Program-made: the position numbers and the translations under genes
Notes under the pieces: generated by a model
Told to the model about the DNA's origin: nothing
Database searches by the model: none
What the model saw: the letters and a program-made list of their open reading frames with translations, nothing else
Shown: positions 43,145 through 52,951 of the stretch, piece after piece
Layout: every line of letters begins with the position of its first letter
How positions within the stretch are numbered: position 1 is the first letter of the stretch
DNA from: Clostridia bacterium
Lineage (GTDB): Bacteria > Bacillota > Clostridia > Oscillospirales > Acutalibacteraceae
Length of the DNA: 58,496 nucleotides
Direction of reading: 5' to 3'
NCBI GenBank assembly: GCA_017433225.1
Contig: JAFRHS010000023.1
Location: forward strand, 1 to 58,496

Positions 43145-43454
43145 GGTCGCAGTAATCGGAGACAAGGACAGCATTTACGGCTTTGCCTCCATCGGACTCG
43201 ATATCCATCCGTGCGACGATCCCGCCGAAGCCGTTCGGGACATCCGGAACATGGCTGAAATCGGTTATGGGGTCATCTACATCACGGAGAGCCTTGCTTC
43301 CCAGATCGAATCGGAGCTGGATCTCTATCGCGAGCGTCCTCAGCCTGCTATCATCCCCATCCCTGGTGTACAGGGCAATACGGGTCTTGGTATGCAGAAT
43401 GTAAGTGGATTTGTCGAACAGGCAGTTGGTTCCGACATCCTTTCCGACGCGTAA
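43137..43454 (+). CDS. ntpG: V-type ATPase subunit F
   Basis: This 105-residue CheY-like rotor protein (called F, or NtpG in Enterococcus) begins KVAVIGDKDSIYGFASIGLDI and contains YGVIYITESLA. It then has a loop and PIPGVQGNTGLGMQ, the standard pattern. It binds subunit D in the central shaft. It overlaps ntpC and ends 57 bases before ntpA. Confidence 0.94.
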   Translation: MYKVAVIGDKDSIYGFASIGLDIHPCDDPAEAVRDIRNMAEIGYGVIYITESLASQIESELDLYRERPQPAIIPIPGVQGNTGLGMQNVSGFVEQAVGSDILSDA

Positions 43455-43511
43455 ATTGCGTATACGAATTTTAGTTTTAGCCGAAACTATGAAAGGCGAG
43501 TGAATAGAAAT

Positions 43512-45287
43512 ATGGCCAAAGGTAGAATTACCAAGGTCGCCGGCCCCCTTGTCGTTGCGGACGGCATGCGGGACGCCAACATGTACGACGTTGTTCGCGT
43601 TGGTGAAGAGCGACTGATTGGTGAGATTATCGAAATGCACGAGGACCGTGCGTCCGTCCAGGTCTACGAAGAGACTTCGGGACTTGGCACCGGCACGGAA
43701 GTCGTGTCGACCGGTGCGCCTTTGAGCGTTGAGCTCGGCCCCGGTCTGATCACAACGATTTACGACGGTATCCAGAGACCGCTGGAGAACATCCGCGCGA
43801 TGATCGGCAATAACCTCCAGAGAGGTATTGAGGTCCCGTCCCTGGACCGTGAAAAGAAATGGCACTTCGTCCCCTGCGTCGCTGCAGGCGACACCGTCGT
43901 GCCCGGTGACATCGTCGGTACCGTTCAGGAAACGGACGTTGTCAACCACAAGATCATGGTACCCCCGAACTTCAAGGGCGGCACCGTCAAGTCCATCGCG
44001 GAAGGCGACTACACGGTCGAAGAGATCGTCGCGACCCTGACCACCGCCGATGGCGCCGAAGAGAACGTTGGTCTCATGCAGAAATGGCCGGTCCGTGTCG
44101 GTCGTCCCTACAAGAACAAGATCAACCCCGACATGCCCCTGATCACCGGTCAGCGCGTCGTCGACGCGATGTTCCCGATCGCCAAGGGCGGTGTCGCAGC
44201 CATCCCCGGCCCCTTCGGTTCCGGTAAGACTGTTACCCAGCATCAGCTGGCAAAATGGGCAGAAGCAGAGATCGTCGTCTACATCGGCTGCGGTGAGCGT
44301 GGTAACGAGATGACCGACGTTCTGAACGAGTTCCCCGAACTCGTCGACCCGCATACCGGCAAGTCCCTGATGGAACGTACCGTTCTGATCGCGAACACCT
44401 CCGATATGCCCGTTGCTGCCCGTGAAGCTTCTGTCTACACCGGTATCACCATCGCCGAGTACTTCCGTGACATGGGTTACTCCGTAGCCCTCATGGCCGA
44501 CTCCACTTCCCGTTGGGCCGAGGCTCTTCGTGAAATGTCCGGCCGTCTGGAAGAGATGCCCGGTGAAGAGGGTTATCCCGCATACCTGGGTTCCCGTATC
44601 GCTCAGTTCTACGAGCGTGCCGGCCGCGTCATCTGCCTTGGTGCAGACGGCCGTGAAGGTGCCCTTTCCGCCATCGGCGCCGTTTCGCCTCCCGGTGGTG
44701 ACATCTCCGAGCCGGTCTCTCAGGCCACCCTGCGTATCGTCAAGGTGTACTGGGGTCTCGATGCCGCTCTTGCATATGAGCGTCATTTCCCGGCCATCAA
44801 CTGGCTGACTTCCTACTCTCTGTATGCAGATCAGCTGGGCAACTGGTTCAACACCAACGTTGCCGACGACTGGATGGCTCTTCGTGGCAGAATGATGACC
44901 ATTCTGACCGAAGAAGCATCCCTGAACGAGATCGTCCAGATGGTTGGTATGGACGCCCTGTCCGACCCCGACCGCCTGAAGATGGAAGCTGCCCGGTCCA
45001 TCCGTGAAGACTTCCTGCATCAGGACGCATTCGACGATGTCGACACGTATTCTTCTTCCAAGAAGATGCATTATATGATGACCATGGTCCTTGCTTACTA
45101 CGACAAGGCCCTCGACGCTCTCCAGAAGGGCGCGGACATCAAAGATCTCATCGATATCCCGGTCCGTGAGACCATCGGCCGTTTCAAGTACATTGAAGAA
45201 GGCGCCATCGATGAGAACTTCAACAAGATCATGGAGACGCTCGACAATGAGATCGGCGCGGCTCTCACGAAGGAGGAGGAATACTAA
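43512..45287 (+). CDS. ntpA: V-type ATPase catalytic subunit A
   Basis: This 591-residue catalytic subunit has the P-loop [13 protein letters not shown] near residue 234, the non-homologous region that is specific for V/A-type (residues about 110-180), the [11 protein letters not shown] stretch, and [21 protein letters not shown]. It hydrolyses or makes ATP with subunit B. The ATG at 43512 is preferred over the GTG at 43500, which lies too close to AAAGGCGAG. Its stop overlaps the ntpB start (TAATG). Confidence 0.97.
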   Translation: MAKGRITKVAGPLVVADGMRDANMYDVVRVGEERLIGEIIEMHEDRASVQVYEETSGLGTGTEVVSTGAPLSVELGPGLITTIYDGIQRPLENIRAMIGNNLQRGIEVPSLDREKKWHFVPCVAAGDTVVPGDIVGTVQETDVVNHKIMVPPNFKGGTVKSIAEGDYTVEEIVATLTTADGAEENVGLMQKWPVRVGRPYKNKINPDMPLITGQRVVDAMFPIAKGGVAAIPGPFGSGKTVTQHQLAKWAEAEIVVYIGCGERGNEMTDVLNEFPELVDPHTGKSLMERTVLIANTSDMPVAAREASVYTGITIAEYFRDMGYSVALMADSTSRWAEALREMSGRLEEMPGEEGYPAYLGSRIAQFYERAGRVICLGADGREGALSAIGAVSPPGGDISEPVSQATLRIVKVYWGLDAALAYERHFPAINWLTSYSLYADQLGNWFNTNVADDWMALRGRMMTILTEEASLNEIVQMVGMDALSDPDRLKMEAARSIREDFLHQDAFDDVDTYSSSKKMHYMMTMVLAYYDKALDALQKGADIKDLIDIPVRETIGRFKYIEEGAIDENFNKIMETLDNEIGAALTKEEEY

Positions 45288-46657
45288 TGCCAAAAGAGTA
45301 TAGAACTATACAGGAAGTATCCGGTCCTCTTATGATCGTCCGTGACGTCGAGAACGTCACCTTCAACGAACTCGGTGAGATCGAACTTGCCAACGGCGAG
45401 ACCCGCCGCTGCCGCGTCCTGGAAGTCGACGGCACCAACGCTGTCGTCCAGCTGTTCGAAAGCTCCACCGGTATCAACCTGGAAGAGTCCAAGGTCCGCT
45501 TCTCCGGACGTCAGATGGAACTGGGTGTGTCGGAAGACATGCTGGGTCGAGTCTTTGACGGTCTGGGTCGTCCGATCGACGGCGGTCCCGAGATCATTCC
45601 GGAAAAGCGCCTTGACGTCAACGGCGCTCCCATGAACCCCGCTGCCCGGGCATTCCCGGCAGAGTTCATCCAGACCGGTATCTCCGCCATTGACGGACTG
45701 AACACTCTGGTCCGTGGTCAGAAGCTGCCGATCTTCTCCGCATCGGGTCTTCCTCATATGAACCTCGCTGCGCAGATCGCCCGTCAGGCAAAGGTCCTCG
45801 GTAAAGACGAGAACTTCGCCGTTGTCTTTGCTGCTCTGGGTATCACCTTCGAAGAGTCCAACTACTTCGTCGAATCCTTCCGTGAGTCCGGCGCTCTTGA
45901 CAGAACCGTCATGTTCTCCAACCTCGCGAACGACCCGGCCGTTGAGCGTATCGCCACCCCGAAGATGGCCCTCACCGCTGCCGAGTACCTCGCATTCGAG
46001 AAAGACATGCACGTCCTCGTCATCCTGACCGACATCACGAACTATGCGGATGCTCTTCGTGAAGTTTCCGCAGCCCGTAAGGAAGTCCCCGGACGCCGTG
46101 GTTATCCCGGTTACCTGTACACGGACCTTGCCACCATGTATGAGCGCGCAGGCCGTCAGCTGGGCAAGACCGGTTCCATCACGATGATCCCGATCCTTAC
46201 CATGCCCGAAGATGATAAGACCCACCCGATCCCTGACCTTACCGGTTACATCACTGAGGGCCAGATCATCCTCTCCCGTGACCTTTATCGTAAGGGCCTG
46301 CAGCCCCCGGTCGACGTTCTTCCGTCCCTGTCCCGTCTGAAAGATAAGGGTATCGGCGAAGGCAAGACCCGTAAAGACCACAAGAACACGATGAACCAGC
46401 TCTTTGCCGCGTATTCCCGTGGTAAGGACGCGAAAGAACTCATGACCATCCTTGGTGAGGCCGCTCTGACCGACATCGACCTCCTTTACGCCAAGTTTGC
46501 GGACGAGTTCGAACAGAAATATGTTTCTCAGGGCTATGACAACGACAGAAGCATCGAAGAGACCCTCGACATCGGTTGGGAACTCCTTCGTCTGCTCCCG
46601 CGTTCCGAGCTGAAACGTATTTCCGACAAACTTCTCGATGAGTATTACGATGCATAA
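45287..46657 (+). CDS. ntpB: V-type ATPase subunit B
   Basis: This 456-residue non-catalytic nucleotide-binding-fold subunit alternates with A in the head. It lacks a P-loop: the region reads [22 protein letters not shown]. It keeps [34 protein letters not shown]. It overlaps ntpA by one base and has GGAGGA upstream. Confidence 0.97.
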   Translation: MPKEYRTIQEVSGPLMIVRDVENVTFNELGEIELANGETRRCRVLEVDGTNAVVQLFESSTGINLEESKVRFSGRQMELGVSEDMLGRVFDGLGRPIDGGPEIIPEKRLDVNGAPMNPAARAFPAEFIQTGISAIDGLNTLVRGQKLPIFSASGLPHMNLAAQIARQAKVLGKDENFAVVFAALGITFEESNYFVESFRESGALDRTVMFSNLANDPAVERIATPKMALTAAEYLAFEKDMHVLVILTDITNYADALREVSAARKEVPGRRGYPGYLYTDLATMYERAGRQLGKTGSITMIPILTMPEDDKTHPIPDLTGYITEGQIILSRDLYRKGLQPPVDVLPSLSRLKDKGIGEGKTRKDHKNTMNQLFAAYSRGKDAKELMTILGEAALTDIDLLYAKFADEFEQKYVSQGYDNDRSIEETLDIGWELLRLLPRSELKRISDKLLDEYYDA

Positions 46658-46672
46658 TCAGGAGGCATAATA

Positions 46673-47335
46673 GTGGCAATTCTCAACGTCAACCCGACGA
46701 GAATGGAACTCACCAACTTGAAGGGTAAGCTGAGTACCGCGACCCGCGGCCACAAGCTCCTGAAAGACAAGCGCGATGAGCTCATGCGAGAATTCATCGA
46801 CCTTGTGCGTGAGAACAAAGAGGTCCGCCGCGAAGTGGAGGCCGGCATCGCCAAAGCCAACCAGCATATGGCCATTGCCCGGTCTGTCATGTCCGACGAG
46901 TCCCTCAATGTTGCACTGATGCTTCCTATGCAGGAAATGAGCCTCGACATCTCCAGTAAGAACGTCATGTCCGTCAACATCCCGGTCTTCGACATCCAGT
47001 ACAAGACCGCCGATGAGAACGACATCTACTCTTACGGTTATGCGTTCACTTCCAGCGACCTTGACGACGCCGTCAAAGCATTGTCCGACATCATGCCGAA
47101 GATGATGCGCCTGGCAGAGATCGAAAAGTCCTGCCAGCTGATGGCCGCCGAGATCGAAAAGACCAGACGTCGCGTCAACGCACTCGAACACGTCCTCATT
47201 CCGAACTACCAGGATACCATCCGGTACATTCGAATGAAGCTCGACGAAAACGACCGTGCGACCACGACCCGACTGATGAAGGTCAAAGATATGATGCTGG
47301 AAGAAGCTCATCACTACTCGGAACGGGAACAATAA
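46673..47335 (+). CDS. ntpD: V-type ATPase subunit D
   Basis: This 220-residue rotor shaft subunit starts VNPTRMELTNLKGKLSTATRGHKLLKDKRDELMREF, the invariant opening of subunit D. It ends in the long helix with the ALEHVLIPNYQDTIRYI segment. The start is GTG behind CAGGAGG. It is the last gene of the operon; no H or J (KtrII) genes follow, unlike in Enterococcus. Confidence 0.96.
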   Translation: MAILNVNPTRMELTNLKGKLSTATRGHKLLKDKRDELMREFIDLVRENKEVRREVEAGIAKANQHMAIARSVMSDESLNVALMLPMQEMSLDISSKNVMSVNIPVFDIQYKTADENDIYSYGYAFTSSDLDDAVKALSDIMPKMMRLAEIEKSCQLMAAEIEKTRRRVNALEHVLIPNYQDTIRYIRMKLDENDRATTTRLMKVKDMMLEEAHHYSEREQ

Positions 47336-47347
47336 AACACAAAACAG

Positions 47348-47383
47348 CGGCTGAGACGTTTCGTCTCAGCCGTTGCTTTTTTT
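47348..47383 (+). terminator. Terminator of the V-ATPase operon
   Basis: A perfect 11-bp stem (CGGCTGAGACG/CGTCTCAGCCG, loop TTT) is followed by TTGC and a run of seven T. Confidence 0.92.
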
Positions 47384-47434
47384 GAAGACTTTTGATAGAG
47401 TATATAGGATTATTTTAATAAGGAGGTGAGACCG

Positions 47435-49843
47435 GTGTCGGAAAACAGCGGAATGTTCCAGCGGTTTGTGAAAAACTACGTGAAGTACCTCCGGGCAAAG
47501 ACCAAAAAGCAGGTGGGGAACGACTACTGGGAGACGTACATCGCCGAACACCCTGCCGAGGAAGGCGCGAACCGGTCTGCCCTCAAACAGGCGGTCCTGA
47601 AAGAGTACCGGGACTCCGAACAGTACACGACGGACCTCGACATGGCCCTCTGGAACAACGAAGAGCTCCAGGGCATCCTCGCCGAAGACCCCGAGGAGAT
47701 GGCGAAACTGAAGACCATCTTTGACAGCGAGATCGGCCTCATCCGGGGGAACCTCCGCCGGAACCAGGGCATCAATGTGGGGAAGGTCCTGCGCTCCTAT
47801 GAGAAAAAGCAGGAGGCGGAGAACTATGAACCGGACCGGACGGTGCCGGAACTGGCGGCTGAGTACCTGCCGGAATTCGTCGACTTCCTGACGCAGAAAC
47901 TTGAAAAATACTTCACGACACAGAGGGTCCGCGTCTTTGCCAGGAGCATGGACGGCAACCCGGTCTCCGTCAGCTGGCTGAACGCCGACAACGTGGGGGA
48001 CTACCTCCGCGTCTACGGGGACATCGGACTGCTCGAACCCATTCTCTATAAATATGTCCTTCAGGGCATGCCTCCCGCGTACAGCTTTGCGCTCGAGGTG
48101 GCTCATCGCTATAAACTGCCAAAGACCGGTGCATTCGTGTCGAAGGCGGCACAGGAGATCACGTCGGCGGGCCTCATCGGCACCGTCTACCGGGACCTCT
48201 ATGACCGCTTCACAACAGAGCACGTCGTGGCGCTGCTCAAAAAGAACGGCCGCTACGGGAAGCTCATGAAGCACTATGAGAGCGAAGTCAAACGGCTCCG
48301 TCATCTCCATGAGAACATGCTCCGGGAGATCCCGGACAACTATATCGACCTCTACCCGCTGGCACGGCGCATGGACCGGCATTTCATCATCCACGCCGGC
48401 CCCACGAACAGCGGCAAGACCTACCAGGCCATCCAGGCCCTGAAACAGGCGGAGACCGGCATTTATCTCGGCCCGCTGCGTCTGCTCGCCTATGAGCAGT
48501 TCGAGGCGATGAACATGGATATGGTCCCCTGCAACCTTCTGACCGGGGAAGAGACCATCGATGTGCCCGGCGCCCGGCATCAGGCCTCCACCGTGGAGAT
48601 GCTGAACCTTTCCACGATCTACGACTGTGCCGTCATCGACGAGGCACAGATGATCGCCGATAAAGACCGGGGCGGCGCCTGGACCACCGCAGTCCTCGGC
48701 GTCTGCGCCGAAGAAGTGCATATCTGCTGCGCGATGAACGCCGTGGAGCTTCTCATCCACCTCATCGAAGACTGCGAAGACACCTATGAAGTCGTCTACC
48801 ACCAGCGGCAGACACGGCTCGCCCTCGACAACGAGAACTTCGATTTCCCGGGCTCTGTCCGGGAAAAGGACGCGCTCATCGTGTTCTCCCGCCGGAACGT
48901 CCATGCGGTGGCGTCCGAACTTCAGCGCCGCGGCGTCCTCTGCAGTGTCATCTACGGTGCGCTGCCCTACGATGTCCGCCATGAAGAGGCCCGCAAATTC
49001 ATGAACGGGGAGACCCAGGTGGTCGTCGCGACCGACGCCATCGGCCTCGGCATGAACCTGCCCATCCGCCGCATCGTCTTCCTCGAACAGTCGAAGTTCG
49101 ACGGGGAAGAGGTCCGCTATCTGAAACCGGACGAAGTCCAGCAGATCGCGGGGCGCGCCGGCCGCCGGGGCATGTACGAGATCGGCTTTGTCAACTCGTT
49201 CGGCGAAAAACGGTTCATCCGCAAACAGCTCCTGACCGAGAACCCGGCCCTGACGTCGGCCGTCATCGACTTCCCGCCGTCCCTCCTGGGCCTGGACGCG
49301 AGCCTGTCCGATATCCTGAAACGGTGGAACGATATCCCGGAAAAAGAGGGCTACCACAAGGCGGACCTCACTCTGAAGATCGAACTCTGCGAACTGCTGG
49401 AGACTCTGTCTGACGACAAAGACCTCATCTACCGGTTCCTGTGCATCCCCTTCGATGAAAAGGAGGACGCGCTCCGGGAACTCTGGGTCCGGCTGTTCCT
49501 GCAGGAACAGGCAGGGGAGACGGTCCGGGCGATCGACTACCTGCCGTACTCGGGCGAACTGCCGAACAAAGTGGATCTGCAGGAACTCGAATACGCCTAC
49601 AAGGTCTGCGACCTTCTCTACTATTATCTCGAACGCTTCGGCAACGATGAAGAACTGCCGGCCGTCCGGGACGAAAAACGGGTCATCTCCGAGGGCATCA
49701 CGGAACTCCTTGAAAAGCAGCAGCTGCCGGAAAACCGGTGCAAACGCTGCGGCCGGAGACTGCCCTGGAACTACCGCTACCGGGTGTGTGAATCCTGCCA
49801 TCTGAGAGCCCGCACGGGCTATGGCAGGGGGCGCCGGCGGTAA
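47435..49843 (+). CDS. SUV3-like DEAD/DEAH-box RNA helicase
   Basis: This 802-residue superfamily 2 helicase has motif I AGPTNSGKTYQA near 320 and YLGPLRLLAYEQFE (Ia), which are the wording of mitochondrial SUV3 rather than of bacterial DEAD-box proteins. Motif II is VIDEAQMI near 401, motif V VVVATDAIGLGMNLP and motif VI QIAGRAGRRGMYE near 570. A 320-residue N-terminal region of mixed helices and a C-terminal zinc-ribbon-like CKRCGRRLPWNYR/CESCH (from 769), followed by a basic tail, flank the core. It probably unwinds RNA for decay. The start is GTG at 47435, with AGGAGG 8 bases upstream. It stands alone. Confidence 0.88.
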   Translation: MSENSGMFQRFVKNYVKYLRAKTKKQVGNDYWETYIAEHPAEEGANRSALKQAVLKEYRDSEQYTTDLDMALWNNEELQGILAEDPEEMAKLKTIFDSEIGLIRGNLRRNQGINVGKVLRSYEKKQEAENYEPDRTVPELAAEYLPEFVDFLTQKLEKYFTTQRVRVFARSMDGNPVSVSWLNADNVGDYLRVYGDIGLLEPILYKYVLQGMPPAYSFALEVAHRYKLPKTGAFVSKAAQEITSAGLIGTVYRDLYDRFTTEHVVALLKKNGRYGKLMKHYESEVKRLRHLHENMLREIPDNYIDLYPLARRMDRHFIIHAGPTNSGKTYQAIQALKQAETGIYLGPLRLLAYEQFEAMNMDMVPCNLLTGEETIDVPGARHQASTVEMLNLSTIYDCAVIDEAQMIADKDRGGAWTTAVLGVCAEEVHICCAMNAVELLIHLIEDCEDTYEVVYHQRQTRLALDNENFDFPGSVREKDALIVFSRRNVHAVASELQRRGVLCSVIYGALPYDVRHEEARKFMNGETQVVVATDAIGLGMNLPIRRIVFLEQSKFDGEEVRYLKPDEVQQIAGRAGRRGMYEIGFVNSFGEKRFIRKQLLTENPALTSAVIDFPPSLLGLDASLSDILKRWNDIPEKEGYHKADLTLKIELCELLETLSDDKDLIYRFLCIPFDEKEDALRELWVRLFLQEQAGETVRAIDYLPYSGELPNKVDLQELEYAYKVCDLLYYYLERFGNDEELPAVRDEKRVISEGITELLEKQQLPENRCKRCGRRLPWNYRYRVCESCHLRARTGYGRGRRR

Positions 49844-49858
49844 ATCGCCAAATAATGC

Positions 49859-49887
49859 TTGACTTTAGCATAGTAATACGGTAATAT
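49859..49887 (+). promoter_or_regulatory. Promoter of the histidine operon
   Basis: TTGACT, a 17-base spacer and TAATAT, 32 bases before the hisZ ATG. A 7-bp inverted repeat covers the spacer and the -10 box. Confidence 0.75.
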
Positions 49888-49891
49888 GCTA
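49866..49891. promoter_or_regulatory. Candidate operator of the histidine operon
   Basis: TAGCATA (49866-49872) and TATGCTA (49885-49891) form a perfect inverted repeat around 12 bases that overlaps the -10 box. The leader is too short for a T-box. In Firmicutes his genes can be controlled by the TrpR-family repressor YerC/HisR, and a site of this size over the promoter would suit such a dimer. The match is by position and shape only. Confidence 0.55.
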
Positions 49892-49919
49892 CTAAACTAA
49901 AGCAAAACAGGAGGACATT

Positions 49920-51044
49920 ATGCTCGACGAAGGCATCCTGAAAACAGAAGAACGGGCGGCGATCACGCTCCGTACGCTCTACTCCAGATACGGCTACCAG
50001 CCTTATAAAATGAGCAAATTCGAGGAATACGACCTCTATGCGCGCAATAAGGACTTTCTCGTCAGCGACAGTGTCATCACGTTCACCGATACCACGGGCA
50101 AACTGATGGCGCTGAAACCGGACGTCACCCTGTCGATCATCAAGAATTACAAGGATGAGCCCGGCGTCACGCAGCGCGTCTATTACAATGAAAACGTCTA
50201 CCGGGTATCCGATGAGACACATCAATATAAAGAGATCCTCCAGACCGGCCTCGAGTGTATGGGCGAGATCGACTTCTTCAATCTCTGTGAAGTCCTCCGT
50301 CTGGCGGTCGAAAGCCTGCGGTCCCTCTCCGGGGAATTCGTCCTTGAGATCTCCCACATGGGCATCCTTTCGGGGCTCCTGAACTCGGCGGACGTGGACA
50401 AAGCGTTCATCGAGCAGATCTCCATGCTCATCGCCGACAAGAACGCGCACGAGATCCCGAGGGTCTGTGAACAGTTCGATGTCCCGCAGGCACTCTGTGA
50501 CAAGCTCGTCCGATTCGTCGGGGTCTACGGTAGCCGGGACAAGGTCCTTGCCGAACTCGAGTCCCTGTGCGAAGGGGAGGAGATGGAGGCCGCTCTGCAG
50601 CAGCTGAAAGACCTCTCCGCGGAACTGGACGGCTGGAAGGACGCCTCCCGCATCCGCTTTGACTTCTCTCTGGTCAACGACATGCGTTACTATGACGGCA
50701 TCGTGTTCCAGGGCTATGTGGAAAACATCCCCGATGTCATCCTCACCGGCGGCCAGTACGACCGGCTGATGAAGCGCATGGGACGGAAGTCCGGCGCCAT
50801 CGGGTTCGCGCTTTACCTCGACCTGCTCGACAGCTTCCTGTCGGAACGGACCACCTACGATGTGGACATCATCCTGCTCTACGATGACGATGCCGACCTC
50901 ACACTCCTGAACGAGATGGTGTCGACCTACATCAAGAAGGGCCTCACGGTCTCGGTCCAGAAGCAGGCACCGGAGAAGATGAGCTGCCGCCAGCTCGTGA
51001 GATTCAACAACAAGGGGGTCGAGATCCTTGAAACAAATGATTAA
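49920..51044 (+). CDS. hisZ: ATP phosphoribosyltransferase regulatory subunit
   Basis: This 374-residue HisRS paralogue joins short HisG to form the active and histidine-sensitive enzyme for the first step. Class II-like motifs are visible: FTDTTGKLMALKPDVTLSI (motif 2 region) and RVYYNENVYR. The C-terminal part (ILTGGQYDRLMKRMGRKSGAIGFAL) is the motif 3 region. It has no anticodon-binding domain of true HisRS. It is the first gene of the operon behind CAGGAGG. Confidence 0.95.
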   Translation: MLDEGILKTEERAAITLRTLYSRYGYQPYKMSKFEEYDLYARNKDFLVSDSVITFTDTTGKLMALKPDVTLSIIKNYKDEPGVTQRVYYNENVYRVSDETHQYKEILQTGLECMGEIDFFNLCEVLRLAVESLRSLSGEFVLEISHMGILSGLLNSADVDKAFIEQISMLIADKNAHEIPRVCEQFDVPQALCDKLVRFVGVYGSRDKVLAELESLCEGEEMEAALQQLKDLSAELDGWKDASRIRFDFSLVNDMRYYDGIVFQGYVENIPDVILTGGQYDRLMKRMGRKSGAIGFALYLDLLDSFLSERTTYDVDIILLYDDDADLTLLNEMVSTYIKKGLTVSVQKQAPEKMSCRQLVRFNNKGVEILETND

Positions 51045-51663
51045 CGTCGCGCTCCCGAAGGGGCGTCTCGGCGAAAAGGTCTACTCGATGTTCGAGGCCG
51101 CCGGCTACGAATGCCCCTCCATCCGCGAGAAGAACCGGAAACTCATCTTTGAGAACGAGGAGACCGGCGTCCGCTACTTCTGGGTCAAACCCTCCGATGT
51201 GGCGATCTACGTCGAGCGGGGCGCCGCCGACATCGGTGTCGCCGGCAAGGATATCCTCGAAGAGTACCGTCCCAACGTCTATGAACTCCTGGACCTCAAA
51301 ACCGGCGTCTGCAAGATGATGGTGGCGGCCCGTTCGGACTTCCACGACGACCACTCGAAGACCTTGCGTGTGGCTACGAAATTTGTTAATATTGCAAGGA
51401 ATTATTATGCCGGGAAGAGCCGTGATATCGACATCATCAAGCTCAACGGCTCCATCGAGATCGCGCCTATTTTAGGCCTCTCCGATGTCATCGTGGACAT
51501 CGTCGAGACCGGCACGACCCTGAAGGAAAATGACCTTCAGGTTTACGAGGATATTTTCCCGATCTCGGCACGGCTCATCGCCAACAAATCCAGCTTCCAG
51601 TTCAAGACGGAACAGATGGAAGAACTGGTCGCATCTCTGAAGAAACAGGTGGAAGAAGCATGA
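51028..51663 (+). CDS. hisG: ATP phosphoribosyltransferase, short form
   Basis: This 211-residue catalytic subunit joins PRPP and ATP in the first step of histidine synthesis. INVALPKGRLGEKVY opens the chain; the PRPP loop region includes DVIVDIVETGTTLKEN. The short form lacks the C-terminal ACT-like regulatory domain and needs HisZ, which is present. TTG at 51028 fits AAGGGGG nine bases upstream; an ATG at 51037 is possible. It overlaps hisZ by 17 bases and hisD by 4. Confidence 0.96.
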   Translation: MKQMINVALPKGRLGEKVYSMFEAAGYECPSIREKNRKLIFENEETGVRYFWVKPSDVAIYVERGAADIGVAGKDILEEYRPNVYELLDLKTGVCKMMVAARSDFHDDHSKTLRVATKFVNIARNYYAGKSRDIDIIKLNGSIEIAPILGLSDVIVDIVETGTTLKENDLQVYEDIFPISARLIANKSSFQFKTEQMEELVASLKKQVEEA

Positions 51664-52940
51664 TGAAGATCTACAGGTACGGAGAGGTCTCGAACGACGA
51701 GATCTTTGCCCGCCCCGATATGAAGACCGGCGTCGAAGACGTCGTGGCGGACATCATCGCGAATGTCCGTGCGAAGGGCGACGCGGCCCTCTTCGAGTAC
51801 TGCCGGAAATTCGATCGAGCCGACCTGACCACCCTCGAGGTCTCCGAAGCGGAGATCGACGAGGCGTTTGACGTGATCGGCGACTTCCGCAGGGTCCTCG
51901 AACGGGCGTCTGCCAACATCCGGAAATTCCACGAAAAACAGCTGAGAAACAGCTTTATCATCAACGACGAAGACGGCATCGTCATGGGACAAAAAGTCAT
52001 TCCCATGGATAAGGCCGGTCTCTATGTCCCCGGCGGCACCGCCGCCTACCCGTCCACCGTCCTCATGGACGCCGTGCCCGCGAAGATCGCCGGTGTCGGT
52101 GAGCTGGTCATCACGACCCCTCCGGGACCGGACGGCAAGGTGAACCCCTATGTCCTGGCCGCCGCGAAAGTGGCGGGCGTCGACCGGATCCTCAAAGTCG
52201 GCGGCGCGCAGGCCATCGCGGCACTGGCGTACGGCACCGAGACGGTCCCGAAGGTCGATAAGATCGTCGGTCCCGGCAACGCGTTCGTCGCAGAGGCGAA
52301 GAAACAGGTGTACGGCGTCGTGTCCATCGACATGATCGCCGGTCCCTCGGAGGTCCTCTGTGTGGCCGACGCGAAGAGCGATCCGCGCCACGTGGCGGCC
52401 GACCTGCTCGCCCAGGCGGAGCACGACAAAAACGCCAGCGCGGTCCTCGTCACCGACAGCATGGAACTTGCGGAGCAGGTGGCTGCCGAAGTCGACCGTC
52501 AGCTGGAAACCCTGCCGCGGACGGAGATCGCTTCCGTCTCCATCGAGAACAACGGCAAGATCATCGTGGCGGACGACCTGAAACAGGCCATCGATATCGC
52601 CAACGAGATCGCGCCCGAACACCTCGAGCTCCACATGGACAACCCCTTCGACTATCTTGACGCGGTCCGTCATGCCGGCTCCATCTTCATGGGCCGCAAC
52701 TGCCCGGAACCGCTCGGCGACTACTTTGCCGGCCCGAACCACACGCTGCCGACTCTCGGCACCGCCCGGTTCTCGAGCCCGCTGTCCGTCGACGATTTCG
52801 TCAAGAAGACCCAGTACACTTACTACACGAGAGAGGCGCTCTCCCGTGTCTATGAAGATATCGCGGACTTCGCGGACCACGAGGGCCTGCACGGCCATGC
52901 CCGCAGCATCCGCTCCCGTTTTGAAGAAGACCCGGAATAA
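51660..52940 (+). CDS. hisD: Histidinol dehydrogenase
   Basis: This 426-residue zinc enzyme oxidises histidinol to histidine in two NAD+-dependent steps, the last steps of the pathway. Visible are YVPGGTAAYPSTVLM, KVGGAQAIAALAYGT, the signature IDMIAGPSEVLCVAD, and GPNHTLPTLGTARFSSPL. The catalytic Glu-His pair lies in IAPEHLELH. Its start overlaps the hisG stop (ATGA). Confidence 0.97.
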   Translation: MMKIYRYGEVSNDEIFARPDMKTGVEDVVADIIANVRAKGDAALFEYCRKFDRADLTTLEVSEAEIDEAFDVIGDFRRVLERASANIRKFHEKQLRNSFIINDEDGIVMGQKVIPMDKAGLYVPGGTAAYPSTVLMDAVPAKIAGVGELVITTPPGPDGKVNPYVLAAAKVAGVDRILKVGGAQAIAALAYGTETVPKVDKIVGPGNAFVAEAKKQVYGVVSIDMIAGPSEVLCVADAKSDPRHVAADLLAQAEHDKNASAVLVTDSMELAEQVAAEVDRQLETLPRTEIASVSIENNGKIIVADDLKQAIDIANEIAPEHLELHMDNPFDYLDAVRHAGSIFMGRNCPEPLGDYFAGPNHTLPTLGTARFSSPLSVDDFVKKTQYTYYTREALSRVYEDIADFADHEGLHGHARSIRSRFEEDPE

Positions 52941-52951
52941 GGAGTTCTGTC

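Noticed and set aside
43113-45293. 726-codon open frame opposite ntpA
   Set aside because: It is the shadow of a clearly real catalytic subunit gene on the other strand, without a ribosome site or family match.
47366-49801. 811-codon open frame opposite the SUV3-like helicase
   Set aside because: Antisense shadow of a gene with all helicase motifs; its start and end do not fit any operon signal.
49844-49919. T-box or histidine leader peptide before hisZ
   Set aside because: The leader is about 30 bases and holds no specifier stem, no GGTGG antiterminator and no run of His codons.
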